A stretch of 64,000 nucleotides of DNA from Micrasema longulum (taxonomy: Eukaryota > Arthropoda > Insecta > Trichoptera > Brachycentridae), in NCBI GenBank assembly GCA_022494885.1, contig JAGVSM010000434.1, forward strand, positions 93,927 through 157,926. The letters run 5' to 3'. Made by a program: the position numbers and the translations under genes. The notes beneath the pieces are model-generated. The model saw nothing but the letters and a program-made list of their open reading frames with translations, was not told the origin of the DNA and did not search any database. Position 1 is the first letter of the stretch. Each line of letters starts with the position of its first letter. Shown one piece after another: positions 1 to 9,806 of the stretch.

Positions 1-211
1 CTACAAATCCACCTACTTCCGATTCCCCGTGAGATCGACCTAACGAGATAGAACTTCGCAAACACTGGCGAACTAATTCAACTTAGATATTGACAAAAAA
101 TTTTCGTAAATTTTATATTGTTTAAATTTAAGTTTATTCTAATAAACTTATGTTTATGTATTATTGTTGACAAAAACATTTTTCGCTTTGTGGCATGACA
201 TTTTACACTGA

Positions 212-569
212 TATGTTTATAAATTTGCACACACCGCTTTAATTTTGAGTTACAATTCGACCGGTTTCAAGGTTACTACTTCGTCAGAAATCAAACTTAC
301 TTATAATTACACGCGTTTCCATTAATATTATAAAATATTGTATTAAAGGGAGAAAAAAATGAAAAAAAGAGAGTGAAAGAAGATAAAATTAATCATAACG
401 GAAATATATTTAAAAGAGTACATATAAATAGACATACAAAAGAGAATAATATAAATAGCAACGCGTGTAATTATAAGTTAGTTTGATTCCTGATGATGAG
501 GTAGTAACCATGAAACCGGTTAAAGTGGAACACAAAATCAAAGTAGTTTATACAAATTTATAAACATAA
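212..569. repeat. Foldback repeat G1 (inverted arms of about 115 bp)
   Basis: Positions 212-324 and 452-569 are imperfect reverse complements. Both arms carry an ACCGGTTTCAWGGTTACTAC core, a TATAATTACACGCG stretch on the inner side and a TATGTTTATAAATTTG stretch on the outer side. The 127-bp centre is A-rich with no reading frame. The CCGGTTTCA motif recurs in the foldback cluster at 19.7-21 kb, so I place both in one loose family (G). No transposase is present; this is probably a non-autonomous foldback or MITE. Confidence 0.75.
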
Positions 570-1137
570 AAGTATGTTCATGTATTTGTACTTATTGATC
601 TTTATACACGGCACGCATTGCGTTACAAAATACCTTATATCTTGCAAAAATAAGTATATAATATAATATAAACACTTCAATATAATATTAAAAAAATAGC
701 ATTAAATGAAATGAATACTATAACGGAGCAGTTTCATATAAAGAACATGCTAAGATATAGATTTAAAAAAATAAATAATAAAAATTAAACAATGTGTGGA
801 TACAAAATTTACAGTTTTAAAAAGGAGAGGCCTTTTTCTTTAAAAGGTATTTATATAAACATACGAATAGGTACAACTTCAGTCGACGTTCATAAATATT
901 GTTTTTATTGATTTGATTCCTTTTTTTATGCTTGTATAATTCATAATCCCATTTACAAAGATTTCTCATAGATTACAAGTGAAATCAAACTTACAAATGT
1001 AGGATAAAAATTAAAAAACAACAGAGCTTTGACAGAAAATGACTCTTTGTTTATTTATTTTTTTAAAAACCCGTTAAAGTTTTGTGTAATAAACATGATG
1101 TTCTAATTGCAACGTTTTTCCATTTTTTTTGTTTTTG
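570..1137. other. AT-rich stretch with no recognised feature
   Basis: Dominated by A/T runs. I see no credible coding frame, inverted repeat or SINE box. Confidence 0.5.
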
Positions 1138-1311
1138 GAAGGTACGGTTATCAGTCCTTTGCTTCGGTCACCAATCTAGAAACAATAAAACCAGTGAAGA
1201 ACCACCTTAAACCATTATTTCGCATCTACCCTACTGGAAATTGAACCCAGAACATTAAGCATGACAGGTGAACGCGGTTATCCGTACACTACGAGGTGCA
1301 CTTATCTCCGC
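1138..1311 (-). repeat. SINE family A, old and degenerate copy
   Basis: Read on the minus strand, 1240-1311 matches the tRNA-like head of family A (CTCGTAGTGTACGGATAACC and a decayed B box), and 1140-1190 matches its body (the TTATCAGTC...GCTTC segment). Divergence is high and the middle is lost. It is followed directly by the unit at 1312-1432, as in three other places in the window. Confidence 0.55.
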
Positions 1312-1432
1312 CCTTTTAAGAATATTCACCCCAGAGCACGTGCGAAAGCAATGATTATATTTCTAACGCAGAACTGTATTTTTTATCAGCCCGGACACAG
1401 AACATGCTCAAAGTAACTAGTCAATAAGTTAA
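1312..1432 (-). repeat. Companion unit U next to SINE A, copy 1
   Basis: Contains CAGAACTGTATTTTTTATC and a flanking pattern also found at 45320-45441, 53935-54066 and 58090-58222. Each copy lies immediately beside the tRNA-like end of a minus-strand SINE A. This is the most diverged of the four. The function is unknown; it may be the upstream part of a larger composite element. Confidence 0.55.
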
Positions 1433-1698
1433 CAAATAGGAGAACCAAAAAAATATTTTTGTTAATATCAGAATCGTCAATGTTACACAGTAAAGTAATC
1501 ACTTAAACCAGTAAAAGAAGGAAATAGCTACTCAATCAAGTACACTTCATTTAAATCAGTAATAAATGCGTGACAGAATGTTTTTAAAAAAATATTCTAG
1601 TTTGCCTACTAACTCAAACAAAATTTTAGTTTACTTAGTTCACCGATGGGCACTTAAACATTAAAACAGAGTTATTGAACAGTAGAACGCTCCATATA

Positions 1699-2050
1699 AG
1701 GTGTTCCTTTAACCCTGTCACATCCGAAACCACGATGATCAGTATGGGTAAGAAGACATATTAGCATATTTAAAAAAATATTTACAACATTAAAAAAAAA
1801 AAAACAAATGGTTGATTACTTCTTCGGGAGAGAAGTGAGGGAATCGCGGCCGCATGGTTGTTGGCGCATCAGACTCCCCTTCCCCCCTCCTTGTTTCTCC
1901 CATGCAAGAGTAAGCAACCATTTGCTTTTTTTGATTTTTTTATTTATTATTTTTTTCGTTCTAAAATATTATTTTAATGTACCATGCATGTCTTCTTGCT
2001 TATGCTTATTATCGTGGTTTCCGAAGTGACAGGGTTTAATGAACACACTG
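1699..2050. mobile_element. Palindromic MITE family K, copy 1
   Basis: The terminal inverted repeats are about 75 bp. Both ends read roughly GTGTTCMTTAAACCCTGTCAC then CCACGATRATMAG and AAGAAGACAT, and the flanks contain TATA on both sides, suggesting a TA target duplication. A second, inner inverted repeat brackets the middle: GGTTGATTACTTCTTCGG against its complement near AAGAGTAAGCAACC. There is no transposase; the short open frame inside is not a gene. A sister copy lies at 48880-49236. Family K is therefore a non-autonomous DNA element moved by an enzyme encoded elsewhere. Confidence 0.82.
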
Positions 2051-2132
2051 TATATGTACCTACATGAAATGTGTTGATGTAATATTTATTTAAGTAATCA
2101 ATCAAATACTTCAAGTCCATTTTTTTTTCTTT

Positions 2133-2256
2133 TCATTCCCTTTCCACACCTAATGGTACATAGGGCACTGCATTAGTACACCAATCGCAGCGTATCTTGA
2201 TCATTTTTATTACATGAAGGTAAGATCAGTCTTACGCTTCAGGTACCAGTCCAGGG
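2133..2256 (-). repeat. SINE family A fragment (3' body only)
   Basis: Matches the distal half of family A in reverse: the CATTCCCTTTCC tail, GGTACATAGGGCACTGC, CGTATCTTGATCATTTTTAT and CTTACGCTTCAGGTACCAGT. The tRNA-like head is missing, so this is a 5'-truncated insertion. Confidence 0.85.
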
Positions 2257-2265
2257 AAAATATTA

Positions 2266-2352
2266 TTATTTTTAGTTATTTACAACTTCTTGAAAATGGC
2301 CCCCAAAATTAAAAAGTTTTGGTAAATAACGAGAACGCAAATTTTTCTTTAA
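2266..2352 (+). repeat. SINE family E fragment (body only)
   Basis: Carries AGTTATTTACAACTTCTTGA, then GGCCCCCAAAATTAAA and GAGAACGCAAAT, which is the body of family E without its head. It faces the fuller copy at 2540-2730 in the opposite orientation, making an inverted pair. Confidence 0.8.
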
Positions 2353-2539
2353 CAAAAAACTGACAGGTCAAGACAAGTGACAAGTCCTGTAAATCCCTAG
2401 ACTCCTAGATTATTTTCAAAAATGTTTTCTTAATTTATTATTACACATTATACCAAAATAGTGCTTGTTTATTTTCTATGAATATATTTATAGTAACGGT
2501 TTGGTCGTGGAGGATCGATTAATAAAAAAAATGTTTTTT

Positions 2540-2730
2540 TTTTTTTTTTTTAAAAAGAAATATTTGCGTTCTTATAATTTACCCAAATATTTAATTTTGA
2601 GGGCCATTTTCAACGAGTTGTAAATAACTCACTATTAGAAAATGGAATCGACATGGGGTAGAGTGGGATTCGAACCACGGACCTTTGGTCCGTGAGTCCG
2701 AGACACTAGCCGCAGGACCACAACCCGATT
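2540..2730 (-). repeat. SINE family E, near full-length copy
   Basis: On the minus strand: a tRNA-like head (TCGGGTTGTGGTCCTGCGG, B box GGTTCGAATCC), then the body ending GAACGCAAATATTTC and a poly-A tail, seen as poly-T at the left edge. It is very similar to 46570-46764. The head is intact for a pol III B box, but its A box departs from consensus. Confidence 0.88.
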
Positions 2731-4139
2731 TTAAATGTTGATATTTGAAAGAGTTTTCCCAAAATTAAATTCCCAAACCCGTGATCTTCCATTCAGAAAA
2801 TCAATCACTACCTGCTAGGTTATTACGCTAAAATATGACAGGTCCAAATGAGCTTAAAGTTTATAACATGAATCTCAGAAATAAATTAGAGAAAAAAATA
2901 TTTTTAATAAAAACACCGCATATAAATTTGATGATAAAGACATTCGATTTTTCAGCTAAATTTCTACCTTATTCCAAAATCCATATAAACTATGAATTAA
3001 ACTGTTTTTGGTTGAAAATATACTTAAATACTAATATGACCAAAATCTTGCATAAATAAAAAAATGTCGAAGCATTAAAATCGGGGTCTTGGAAAATGAC
3101 ATCTTGGCCGGTTGCTTCAATGATCTGGAGTGTTCCCTCTGAAATCATGGGTCATCTGGTTGGATTTGTCATCAGGTTTATTTAATTGATGCTAGCATTA
3201 AAGCCATCACCTCATTGTTAGAAAGATTCAACATTTTGACGCACACGACAGTTTTTTGATGCCAGTTAGACAAAATCAATTTTTGTTGCATTTTTCAGTA
3301 TGGTGCCACAATTTATTTATGTATTACATTATAATCCTGACCCCTGATCCATTGATATTGAATTAATTAGACATCTTAACATGGCGCTGGCCATGTGACT
3401 ATATTATCACATCAAGATATATTTTTAGGATTTAAACCAATCGGATGTCTAGAGTCATTGAATGGGCATGAATTTAAGTAATCTAGAACATTTACTCAAT
3501 GTATTCCCTTTTACTGAAGAGCTTTACTCTCGACCATCCACGCTGTTTACGTTCTGTCGAGGAAGAAAGCTTAGAAAAAAAAAACATTGGTAGATACGTT
3601 TGCCACAGGCAAAATCAGAAAGATTGGTTGAGATTGTTTTCGGTGATGAGTAGCAAATGTTACCTATTACAATATAAAACTCGTAACTGTTTATTATTTC
3701 TACAGTTTAAATGACATCAAAACTTGAGATTGTAGCCGTACCGTAATAAATTCTTTCGGCTAGAAATAATTCGCAACTGTCTTTCAGGTTTTGGGAATCG
3801 TATTGGTTTCAGGGCTATAAATTGGTTTTTAGTGTTCATTACGATAAAAATAAATGACTCGAAATATTTAAATTCGTTTTATTTATGTACAAACACAACA
3901 GTGTAAGATTATTGAAGACTAAAGCTGGATCAGATAATCCTACAAGAACTTGAGCATGACCTTGTGAAGTTTCTTGTATAATAATTGTCGTGCCAAATCT
4001 TGGGCCATTTTATTTGCAGTTTTATTCGTGGCAGTTTTTGAGATTGAAAATTGCACGTAAGTGTGAGCAGTACGTACAGTTTTCGGTGCAATGACAGATG
4101 AAGGACAGTTTCACAGTTGACAAAACGTATTATCTTGTG
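2731..4139. other. No recognised gene or repeat
   Basis: About 1.4 kb of AT-rich sequence. Short open frames of 60-75 codons occur (near 2835 and 3499), but they have no protein-like composition or family resemblance that I can identify, so I do not call them. Confidence 0.5.
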
Positions 4140-4330
4140 ACGACGTGACTACTCACTACTCGTACTGGCAAAATTGTATCTATGGTAACTCTATTATATC
4201 CGACCGCTAGTGTGGCAGCACTGAAGCCCTGTTTGCCGCCATTTTTTCCCGGCAGACGCCACCACTGGGATGTCGTCGTAATGATTGTCTACTGAAATTA
4301 TTTTCACTCTAAATTGTATTAAACAGTGTC
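4140..4330. promoter_or_regulatory. GC-richer segment with GCCGCCATTTT (Pho/YY1-like), possible promoter or element
   Basis: The segment stands out from its AT-rich surroundings. GCCGCCATTTT at 4235-4245 contains the GCCAT core bound by Pho/YY1 proteins, a motif often found near insect and vertebrate transcription starts. I see no TATA box at a fixed distance. The regulatory role is inference from composition and this one motif. Confidence 0.3.
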
Positions 4331-4424
4331 ATGAGAACAGCGAGTTTTATTCAATACCGTAAATAATACTTTACAATAATATACTGTTATTCCATCAACA
4401 ATCAGCATTTGGTTTCTTAAAAAC

Positions 4425-4511
4425 ATGGATCGTAAACCTTATTTCCTGAAAAGAAAAGCAAGCGGAATGTGGAAAAGTGCAGCGAAACAAACAAGTCCAA
4501 GGATAATTTAA
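4425..4511 (+). CDS. Possible small open frame of 28 codons, unrecognised
   Basis: Starts AACATGG, a favourable context, and encodes a basic peptide (MDRKPYFLKRK at the start) with no known family. It lies about 180 bp after the GCCGCCATTTT motif, which is the only reason to mention it. It could be a first coding exon, a transposon remnant or chance; chance is the most likely. Confidence 0.12.
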   Translation: MDRKPYFLKRKASGMWKSAAKQTSPRII

Positions 4512-4914
4512 TATTGTGACACATACAATAAAAAATACGCGTTGACAGTTAGTTTTAAAGGCGTGGGATGCGTGCGCAGATCTTGGTTCAAATATTTATT
4601 GAAAAAGACGACGTGCTCTAAGTTTTCTGACATTTGACATGAGATTTCACTCAATTTAAGTATTTACGTCACAATTTCATTGGTTCAAATCATTCACAAG
4701 ATCTTGTACCATTTTCAGATCTATGTCGTATGAGTTTTTTTTTAATTTAAATTTTATATATTCAAATTTATACAAAATTAACAATATCTGGACCGCGCAA
4801 AACTAATTGTAAATAAAAGTTCGTCGGCGCGTTTCTAATACAAATAAAAATTACAGGTACAATTACATCATAAAAAAAACTCGTTGAACACAAAAACAAT
4901 ACTATAAGTACTTA

Positions 4915-5245
4915 AAATGTAAAAAGTAATTCTGCAAATTTATTAAAAAGGAAGAATAAAGTTCAGATATTTTAACAGTTGAATGTTTTGATTTTCGATG
5001 AGGAAGTCCTTTAATTGTGAGCTTTTTTGCTCAAAACTAGTTAAGTTTTTTACCTCAACGGGAAGTTTGTTAAACAGTCATGGTAAAATGGGGGTAAAGT
5101 AATACGATTGTTAACCAAATTAACAAGTTATCAGTACCTAATATTTATGTTTAAAGCATTTACTTTCTTCGTCGAGACTTTCACTACCCCAACATGCAAA
5201 CATTAAAATTCATATTGTTTACGACAGAGGGTGATTTCGGATGGC
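4915..5245 (-). pseudogene. LINE 3' end fragment (non-LTR retrotransposon)
   Basis: On the minus strand one frame reads FNKLPVEVKNLTSFEQKS and continues for about 40 residues to a stop near 4935. The pattern, F/Y-N-x-L-P followed by a basic stretch, is typical of the C-terminal end of CR1/Jockey-like LINE proteins. No reverse transcriptase domain remains, and upstream frames are broken. The A/T-rich region to the left would be its 3' UTR. Confidence 0.55.
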
Positions 5246-5860
5246 CCGGGCGAAGGAACACATGGTGTTTAGACGGCCGAAGTATCTCTTCCTAGTAATA
5301 TGATGTCTCGCACCGTATTCAAAAGTAAGCAAAAGGGCCTAACAGCCAGAATTGGAACTTCACTAAGTAGGTTCTCGGAATCAATTACCATAGTCTGGAG
5401 TAATCAAATTATATGTCTGATCAAAAAACTCGGTTATGCCAAATAAGGCAAGCGACTAAGTTAGCACGGGTTGACAGTATAATATGACCGTACAGGACAA
5501 GAGCCAGGGTGTAGCCTAGTACTAAAGAGTTCCAGCTAAGGAAATCAAGCCGGTTTGCTAGGAGAGCCCTGAGTCGGTGTCTTTACCAAGAAGATGGGTA
5601 AGCAGAAAGGTTAGAAGACGACACGGAATACTTTTGAAGCTAGAAATCCGCCTTATAAAGGCTAAAGTTAAGGGAGGACGACGAATTTAGGAGACTTGCG
5701 GGGCGTAAGGTAAGCGCGGGCAGCTGTGGGATATCGAAAAAGCATCGCGTTAGAATGCGAGAATCTGCAAACCATGTTAGAGAAGTCGATAATACGTAAT
5801 TATGTGCGTAAAAAGCGCGCGCAATATTTTTTTTAGGCAAGCTTAATTTTTTTTACAAAC
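5246..5860. other. GC-richer unrecognised segment
   Basis: This 600-bp block has clearly higher GC than its surroundings and includes an open minus-strand frame at 5640-5840. I cannot relate it to any repeat in the window or to a protein family. It could be the 5' part of the LINE at 4915-5245, decayed past recognition, or host sequence. Confidence 0.35.
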
Positions 5861-6297
5861 TCGTAGTAGAGCGCAGTGGAAACCTATTGAAAAAGAAGAA
5901 AAAGAAAAAGCCCATGCATTTTCATGAATTTGATCTGTAAGCCATCAACTTTTTCAATTCTCTTTTCGTTCTATTCTGCACTGTGTAATATCCAGTTTCC
6001 AGTATTGAATGATATAGAAATAGTAGTTATCGTGTAAGCAGAGCATGAATATCAATACGCGGAATCGAAACGTATTGTTTCGCAAATACGATTTACTGTG
6101 GAAAAGGGTTTCGGCAGATTTATGGACAAATATGAACGTACATAATCAACTTTTTAAGTGAAGTTAAACCAACTTGAAACTGGTGAACCCAACATGAGTA
6201 CTTATTTAAAAGTCAAAAAAGCATGCGCACAAAATATTAGAAGTCTCCCTTTTTTTCCAAATATAGAGAACAAGAGGAGACAAGAATATTTTATAAT
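5861..6297. other. Nothing recognised
   Basis: AT-rich, with no motif, repeat or coding frame that I can support. Confidence 0.5.
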
Positions 6298-6416
6298 AGT
6301 GAGTTATTTACAACTCGTTGAAAATGGCCCTCAAAATTAAATATTTGGGTAAATCATAAGAGCAAATATTTCTCTTTTTTAAAAAAAAATAAAAAAAATA
6401 AAAAAAAAAAATAGTC
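6298..6416 (+). repeat. SINE family E fragment (body plus poly-A)
   Basis: Begins TAGTGAGTTATTTACAACTC, contains GGCCCTCAAAATTAAATATT and ends in a long A-rich tail near 6412. It lacks the tRNA-like head. Confidence 0.88.
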
Positions 6417-7079
6417 AAAAATTAATGGCCTCTTTACCGTACACTGCGCAAATACCACAAGCAGCTTTAGTTTTAATCCCGCGATTGAACGTGAACAGAA
6501 AGCGGTGTTAAAAATGCTCACTTTTGTTCACTTAACATTCCATTTTTAAAGGCTTGTAAATAAAAAAATTATACACCGGACGTAAAAGCAAAAACAGAGT
6601 TCTGAAATCGTGTAGGTACTAAAAACTAAAATAAAAGTTTTTTAATGTAATGCACTCGTGTGAAACTTTTTAGTAAAAGCTTTAAATCAAATTTGAATTT
6701 AAAAATTTGGCTTTTCTAGGCAGTTATGAGGTGCCTTACATTGGTACACGATATATATAGGAGACTATAAGTGCTTTATAGGTATTACCCATTTTCCTTA
6801 ATTCCTTAGCCATTTTGAAATACTAGTTTAATTTTTTTTAAATTAAGCGTAATTTTTCCTCATTGTTTTATTGTATTTTATTTTAACCAATATTTTATCG
6901 ATTATTGACAAAACGTAATTGTCGACATTTTGTATTTTATTATTTGTTTTATAAACCCTTACCGATTACATACTTTAAAAAAAAAATCGTATTCTACAGT
7001 TAATGATAATATTTTTAACATATTTTTTAAAAGTTATGTGAGTCTTTTGTTTCATTTCAGTCCCTGGTTTATTTGTCTC
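6417..7079. other. Nothing recognised
   Basis: AT-rich spacer. There is no feature I can support. Confidence 0.5.
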
Positions 7080-7415
7080 GACTATTCTTGACTCATTTTA
7101 GAAAGTAAATGATATTTATTATATTAACATAAACGGCAAATCTGCCTTTTACAAAAATTTATAATACGAACATATTTGGCTGAATATCGTTCTGATATTC
7201 TCGTATTGTGTCCAGGTTTACAACATTCCTTTTTCAAGTTTTTGGTCTTTGTCTATAATTATATCAATGACTAATTTGTAAAGAAATTTTAAGGATTCTA
7301 GTAGACAGAATTCAGTTATATTTATTTGTTTGGTTTGTTAAAAGAGTTCTTTAGTTGCTGTTAGATAAGAGAGATCATATTTTAACTTTAATATTTTATT
7401 TTGCTGTCTTTGTTC
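7080..7415 (-). pseudogene. LINE fragment, HGHNTRISE family, copy 1
   Basis: The minus strand is a clear nucleotide relative of 40468-40731: it shares the CTAGAATCCTTAAAATTTCT and GACACAATACGAGAATATCA segments and encodes GHNTRISER. Stops and frameshifts break the frame. It corresponds to the C-terminal end of a non-LTR retrotransposon protein. The reverse transcriptase is absent, so this is a 5'-truncated dead copy. Confidence 0.75.
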
Positions 7416-7417
7416 AT

Positions 7418-7845
7418 TAAATGCCAATATTCAACCAAATGGCTAGTACGTTCGTTAAATGAATTAAGATAATATAATAACCTTCAACGTGTTGGCTGGT
7501 TTAAAGCTAGCAAAAGCCGCTGGGATAGGTAAGGTTAAGTTTTACAATGAAAAAAGTACATTTACTTAACTAAGTTATGTTATATATCAATACAAAAATA
7601 AATTAAGGATTAAGTTAAACATTTATTTTTATTTTATTTATTTAACTTAACCCAACCTTCCTTAATCAAACTCTTCATACAGCAGAATAAATAAAAAAGG
7701 TACAACTATAATTACTGTTGTAATAAAATAAAGAAGGCAAAGTGACGTTCAACCTTTTGGTTTAACGTCCATTAAACGAACGGCCTAGCGATTCAGATAA
7801 ATGCCGGCATTTAGTGAACGACCTAGACGCTCAGTTGAGTGGCAA
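7418..7845. repeat. Imperfect palindromic element, possible MITE
   Basis: CAAATGGCTAGTACGTTCGTTAAATG near 7437-7462 is mirrored, with gaps, by CATTAAACGAACGGCCTAGC near 7769-7790. An AAATGCCGGCATTT palindrome lies at 7800-7813. The centre holds a second inverted pair around AAGTTAAACATT and AACTTAACCC. There is no coding frame. The arms are diverged, so boundaries are uncertain. Confidence 0.45.
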
Positions 7846-7929
7846 ATTTAACTATTTGTCGGTGACATATTATACACCATCATCATATTGTAATAGAGTT
7901 AAATATAATATAAACGATTTCAAAAAATT

Positions 7930-8663
7930 AAATCCAATATTTTGAGTTTGTCCAAATTTTTGTAGACAAGGACTGGATTCAACTCCCCTGGGAGTTGTTT
8001 ATATTAACATATTACAACAGAGATGAAGAACATTTAAGAGAAGGCAATATAGAAGTATAGGCATCTACAGGGCTTATGACCTGTCAATTGCTGGTTTAAG
8101 TGGCCACTTTACACACTGTGTAACATTCACCATTCTGCCTATATTTGAACATCTATATTCCTTCAATTCTTTCATCTGTTGATGTTTGTGAAGTTAAAGA
8201 GCTGAAACCTTTATTTATGCGGGTGAGATTCATCTAATTGAATTATTTCACCTACATACTAGGCAACGCCTGAAAATATAATTTATTCAATCTCTATACT
8301 TCTTCATGGACCAGGTAATTTATCAATTTATTATTGTTATTGTTGATAAATTACCTGGTCCATGAAGAAGTAAAGAAATTGTAAAAATAATATTTTCAGG
8401 CGTTGTCTAGTATGTAGGTGAAATAATTCAACTAGATTAATCTCACCCGCATAAATAAAGGTTTCACCTCTTTAACTTCACAAACATCAACAGATGAAAG
8501 AATTGAAGGAACATAGATGTTCGAATATGGGCAGAATGGTGAATGTTACACAGTGTGTAAAGTGGCCACTTAAACCAGCCATTGACAGGTCATAAGCCCT
8601 GTAGATGCCTATACTTTCATATTACCTTCTCTTAAATGTTCTTCATCTCTGTTGTAATATGTT
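7930..8663 (-). mobile_element. Family D long-hairpin element, copy D1
   Basis: Two arms of about 320 bp (8006-8328 and 8342-8663) are near-perfect reverse complements separated by only about 13 bp. The left side carries a further ~75-bp unit (CCAATATTTTGAGTTTGTCC...AACTCCCCTGGGAGTT) that the right side lacks. Flanks at 7919-7928 and 8662-8670 both read TTCAAAAA(A)T, a likely target duplication of about 9 bp. Read on the minus strand, the element is arm, loop, arm, then the 75-bp unit and a short A/T tail. No protein is encoded. Related copies occur across the window. Confidence 0.85.
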
Positions 8664-9214
8664 CAAAAATCATATGTATGTGGACTTTTCAATTTCTCTA
8701 CTGCACCTTTTAAATCACTGATACTGGGAAAAAGAAACAAATAATGTTCAATCGAAAGTATTGTATATTTGATCATTGCCCGTTTTCAAAGAAAAATACC
8801 TTATTTAAAACCAATATTCCGTGAAGAATTACGTTATCTAATTTGGAATTCTCAGACTGCAAAGTAGGTTTGGCGAATGTATTCACAATCAATATTTGGA
8901 GCGAAGTGGCTCTCCGTACCGCTTCAGTTATAATGCAAAATAAAGCGCATAACTGGCTTCCGAACCAATCCGGTAGAAGTTAGTAAGTCTTATCAGCCAC
9001 TTTTGTAGGAGGACGGAAAGTAAAATGGAAACTTTTGCACTTCTTCCAAAAAGAAGGTGGTGTTACGTTTATTTATTATTCTCAGTAGTGAAGTTCGTAC
9101 GCCTGCGCCTGCGCCATGAAGGATTCATAAATAATTATTTTATGTAAACCAGCAGAAAACCAACTTTACAAAAAAAATAGTCAGGTCATTGTCACAAAAT
9201 TCGTGTTTAAACGG
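8664..9214. other. No recognised feature
   Basis: Mixed composition. TTCGTACGCCTGCGCCTGCG near 9094 is the only GC-rich spot. I see no repeat match and no frame. Confidence 0.45.
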
Positions 9215-9300
9215 GTTACAAGAGAGATGAAGACCATTTCAGAAAATGAAATATAAACGTCTAGGCATTTACAGTACCTACATTTACTTGTCTACGGTTG
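9215..9300 (+). repeat. Family D fragment
   Basis: GGTTACAAGAGAGATGAAGA followed by CGTCTAGGCATTTACAG matches the outer part of a D arm. It is truncated on both sides. Confidence 0.55.
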
Positions 9301-9367
9301 TTTTTATTACTTTCAGTGCTGCAAAATAGCCTTTATTTGATATTTTTAGTAATATATTTTTATTAAT

Positions 9368-9784
9368 TACCCAAAAAGCCCAAAGACTTTTCGGTGAATG
9401 TTTTAAAACGAGTTTATTTTCACACTAACTTATCAAATATATGAATATATACATTTATTAATAACCTTTTTACAGTTTATCTAAAATATTAAGCAAGTTT
9501 TTTTTTGTTCAATTGAATATCTTCCATGTTAATAATAGTTTGCGGGAGATCATTAAACAATTTTTTGAATGTTCATTATCCGAAGTAATTTGTAATTTGG
9601 AGACGTCCAGGTAACCCATAGTTTTAAATAGAACTGAAGAAATATCTTCTTGATACTTTATAGTGCCTGTTTATAAATAAATCTGTAAAATACAAATAAA
9701 AAAAATGTAATTTAAACCTGTCATAAAAAAAATAAATTTAAAAAATGTTTCCCACCGAAAAGTCTTTAGACTTAGTGGGTACCA
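9368..9784. mobile_element. Element with terminal inverted repeats of about 55 bp, carrying a LINE tail
   Basis: The ends are inverted: TACCCAAAAAGCCCAAAGAC at 9368 and its counterpart reading ACCCACTAAGTCTAAAGAC inward from 9784, both followed by TTTTCGGTGRR and an ACATTTT/ATGTTTT stretch. Between them, the minus strand encodes FKKLFNDLPQTIINMED, which resembles a LINE C-terminus. Either a LINE tail was inserted in a MITE or a MITE captured it. There is no transposase. Confidence 0.6.
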
Positions 9785-9806
9785 AATTCTTTTATGTATT
9801 TTTTAA

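Noticed and set aside
1704..1717. piggyBac-type end (TTAA followed by CCC)
   Set aside because: The inverted repeat extends outward past this TTAA in both copies, so TTAA is internal.
1808..2029. 73-codon open frame
   Set aside because: It lies inside MITE K copy 1. The sister copy does not keep the frame.
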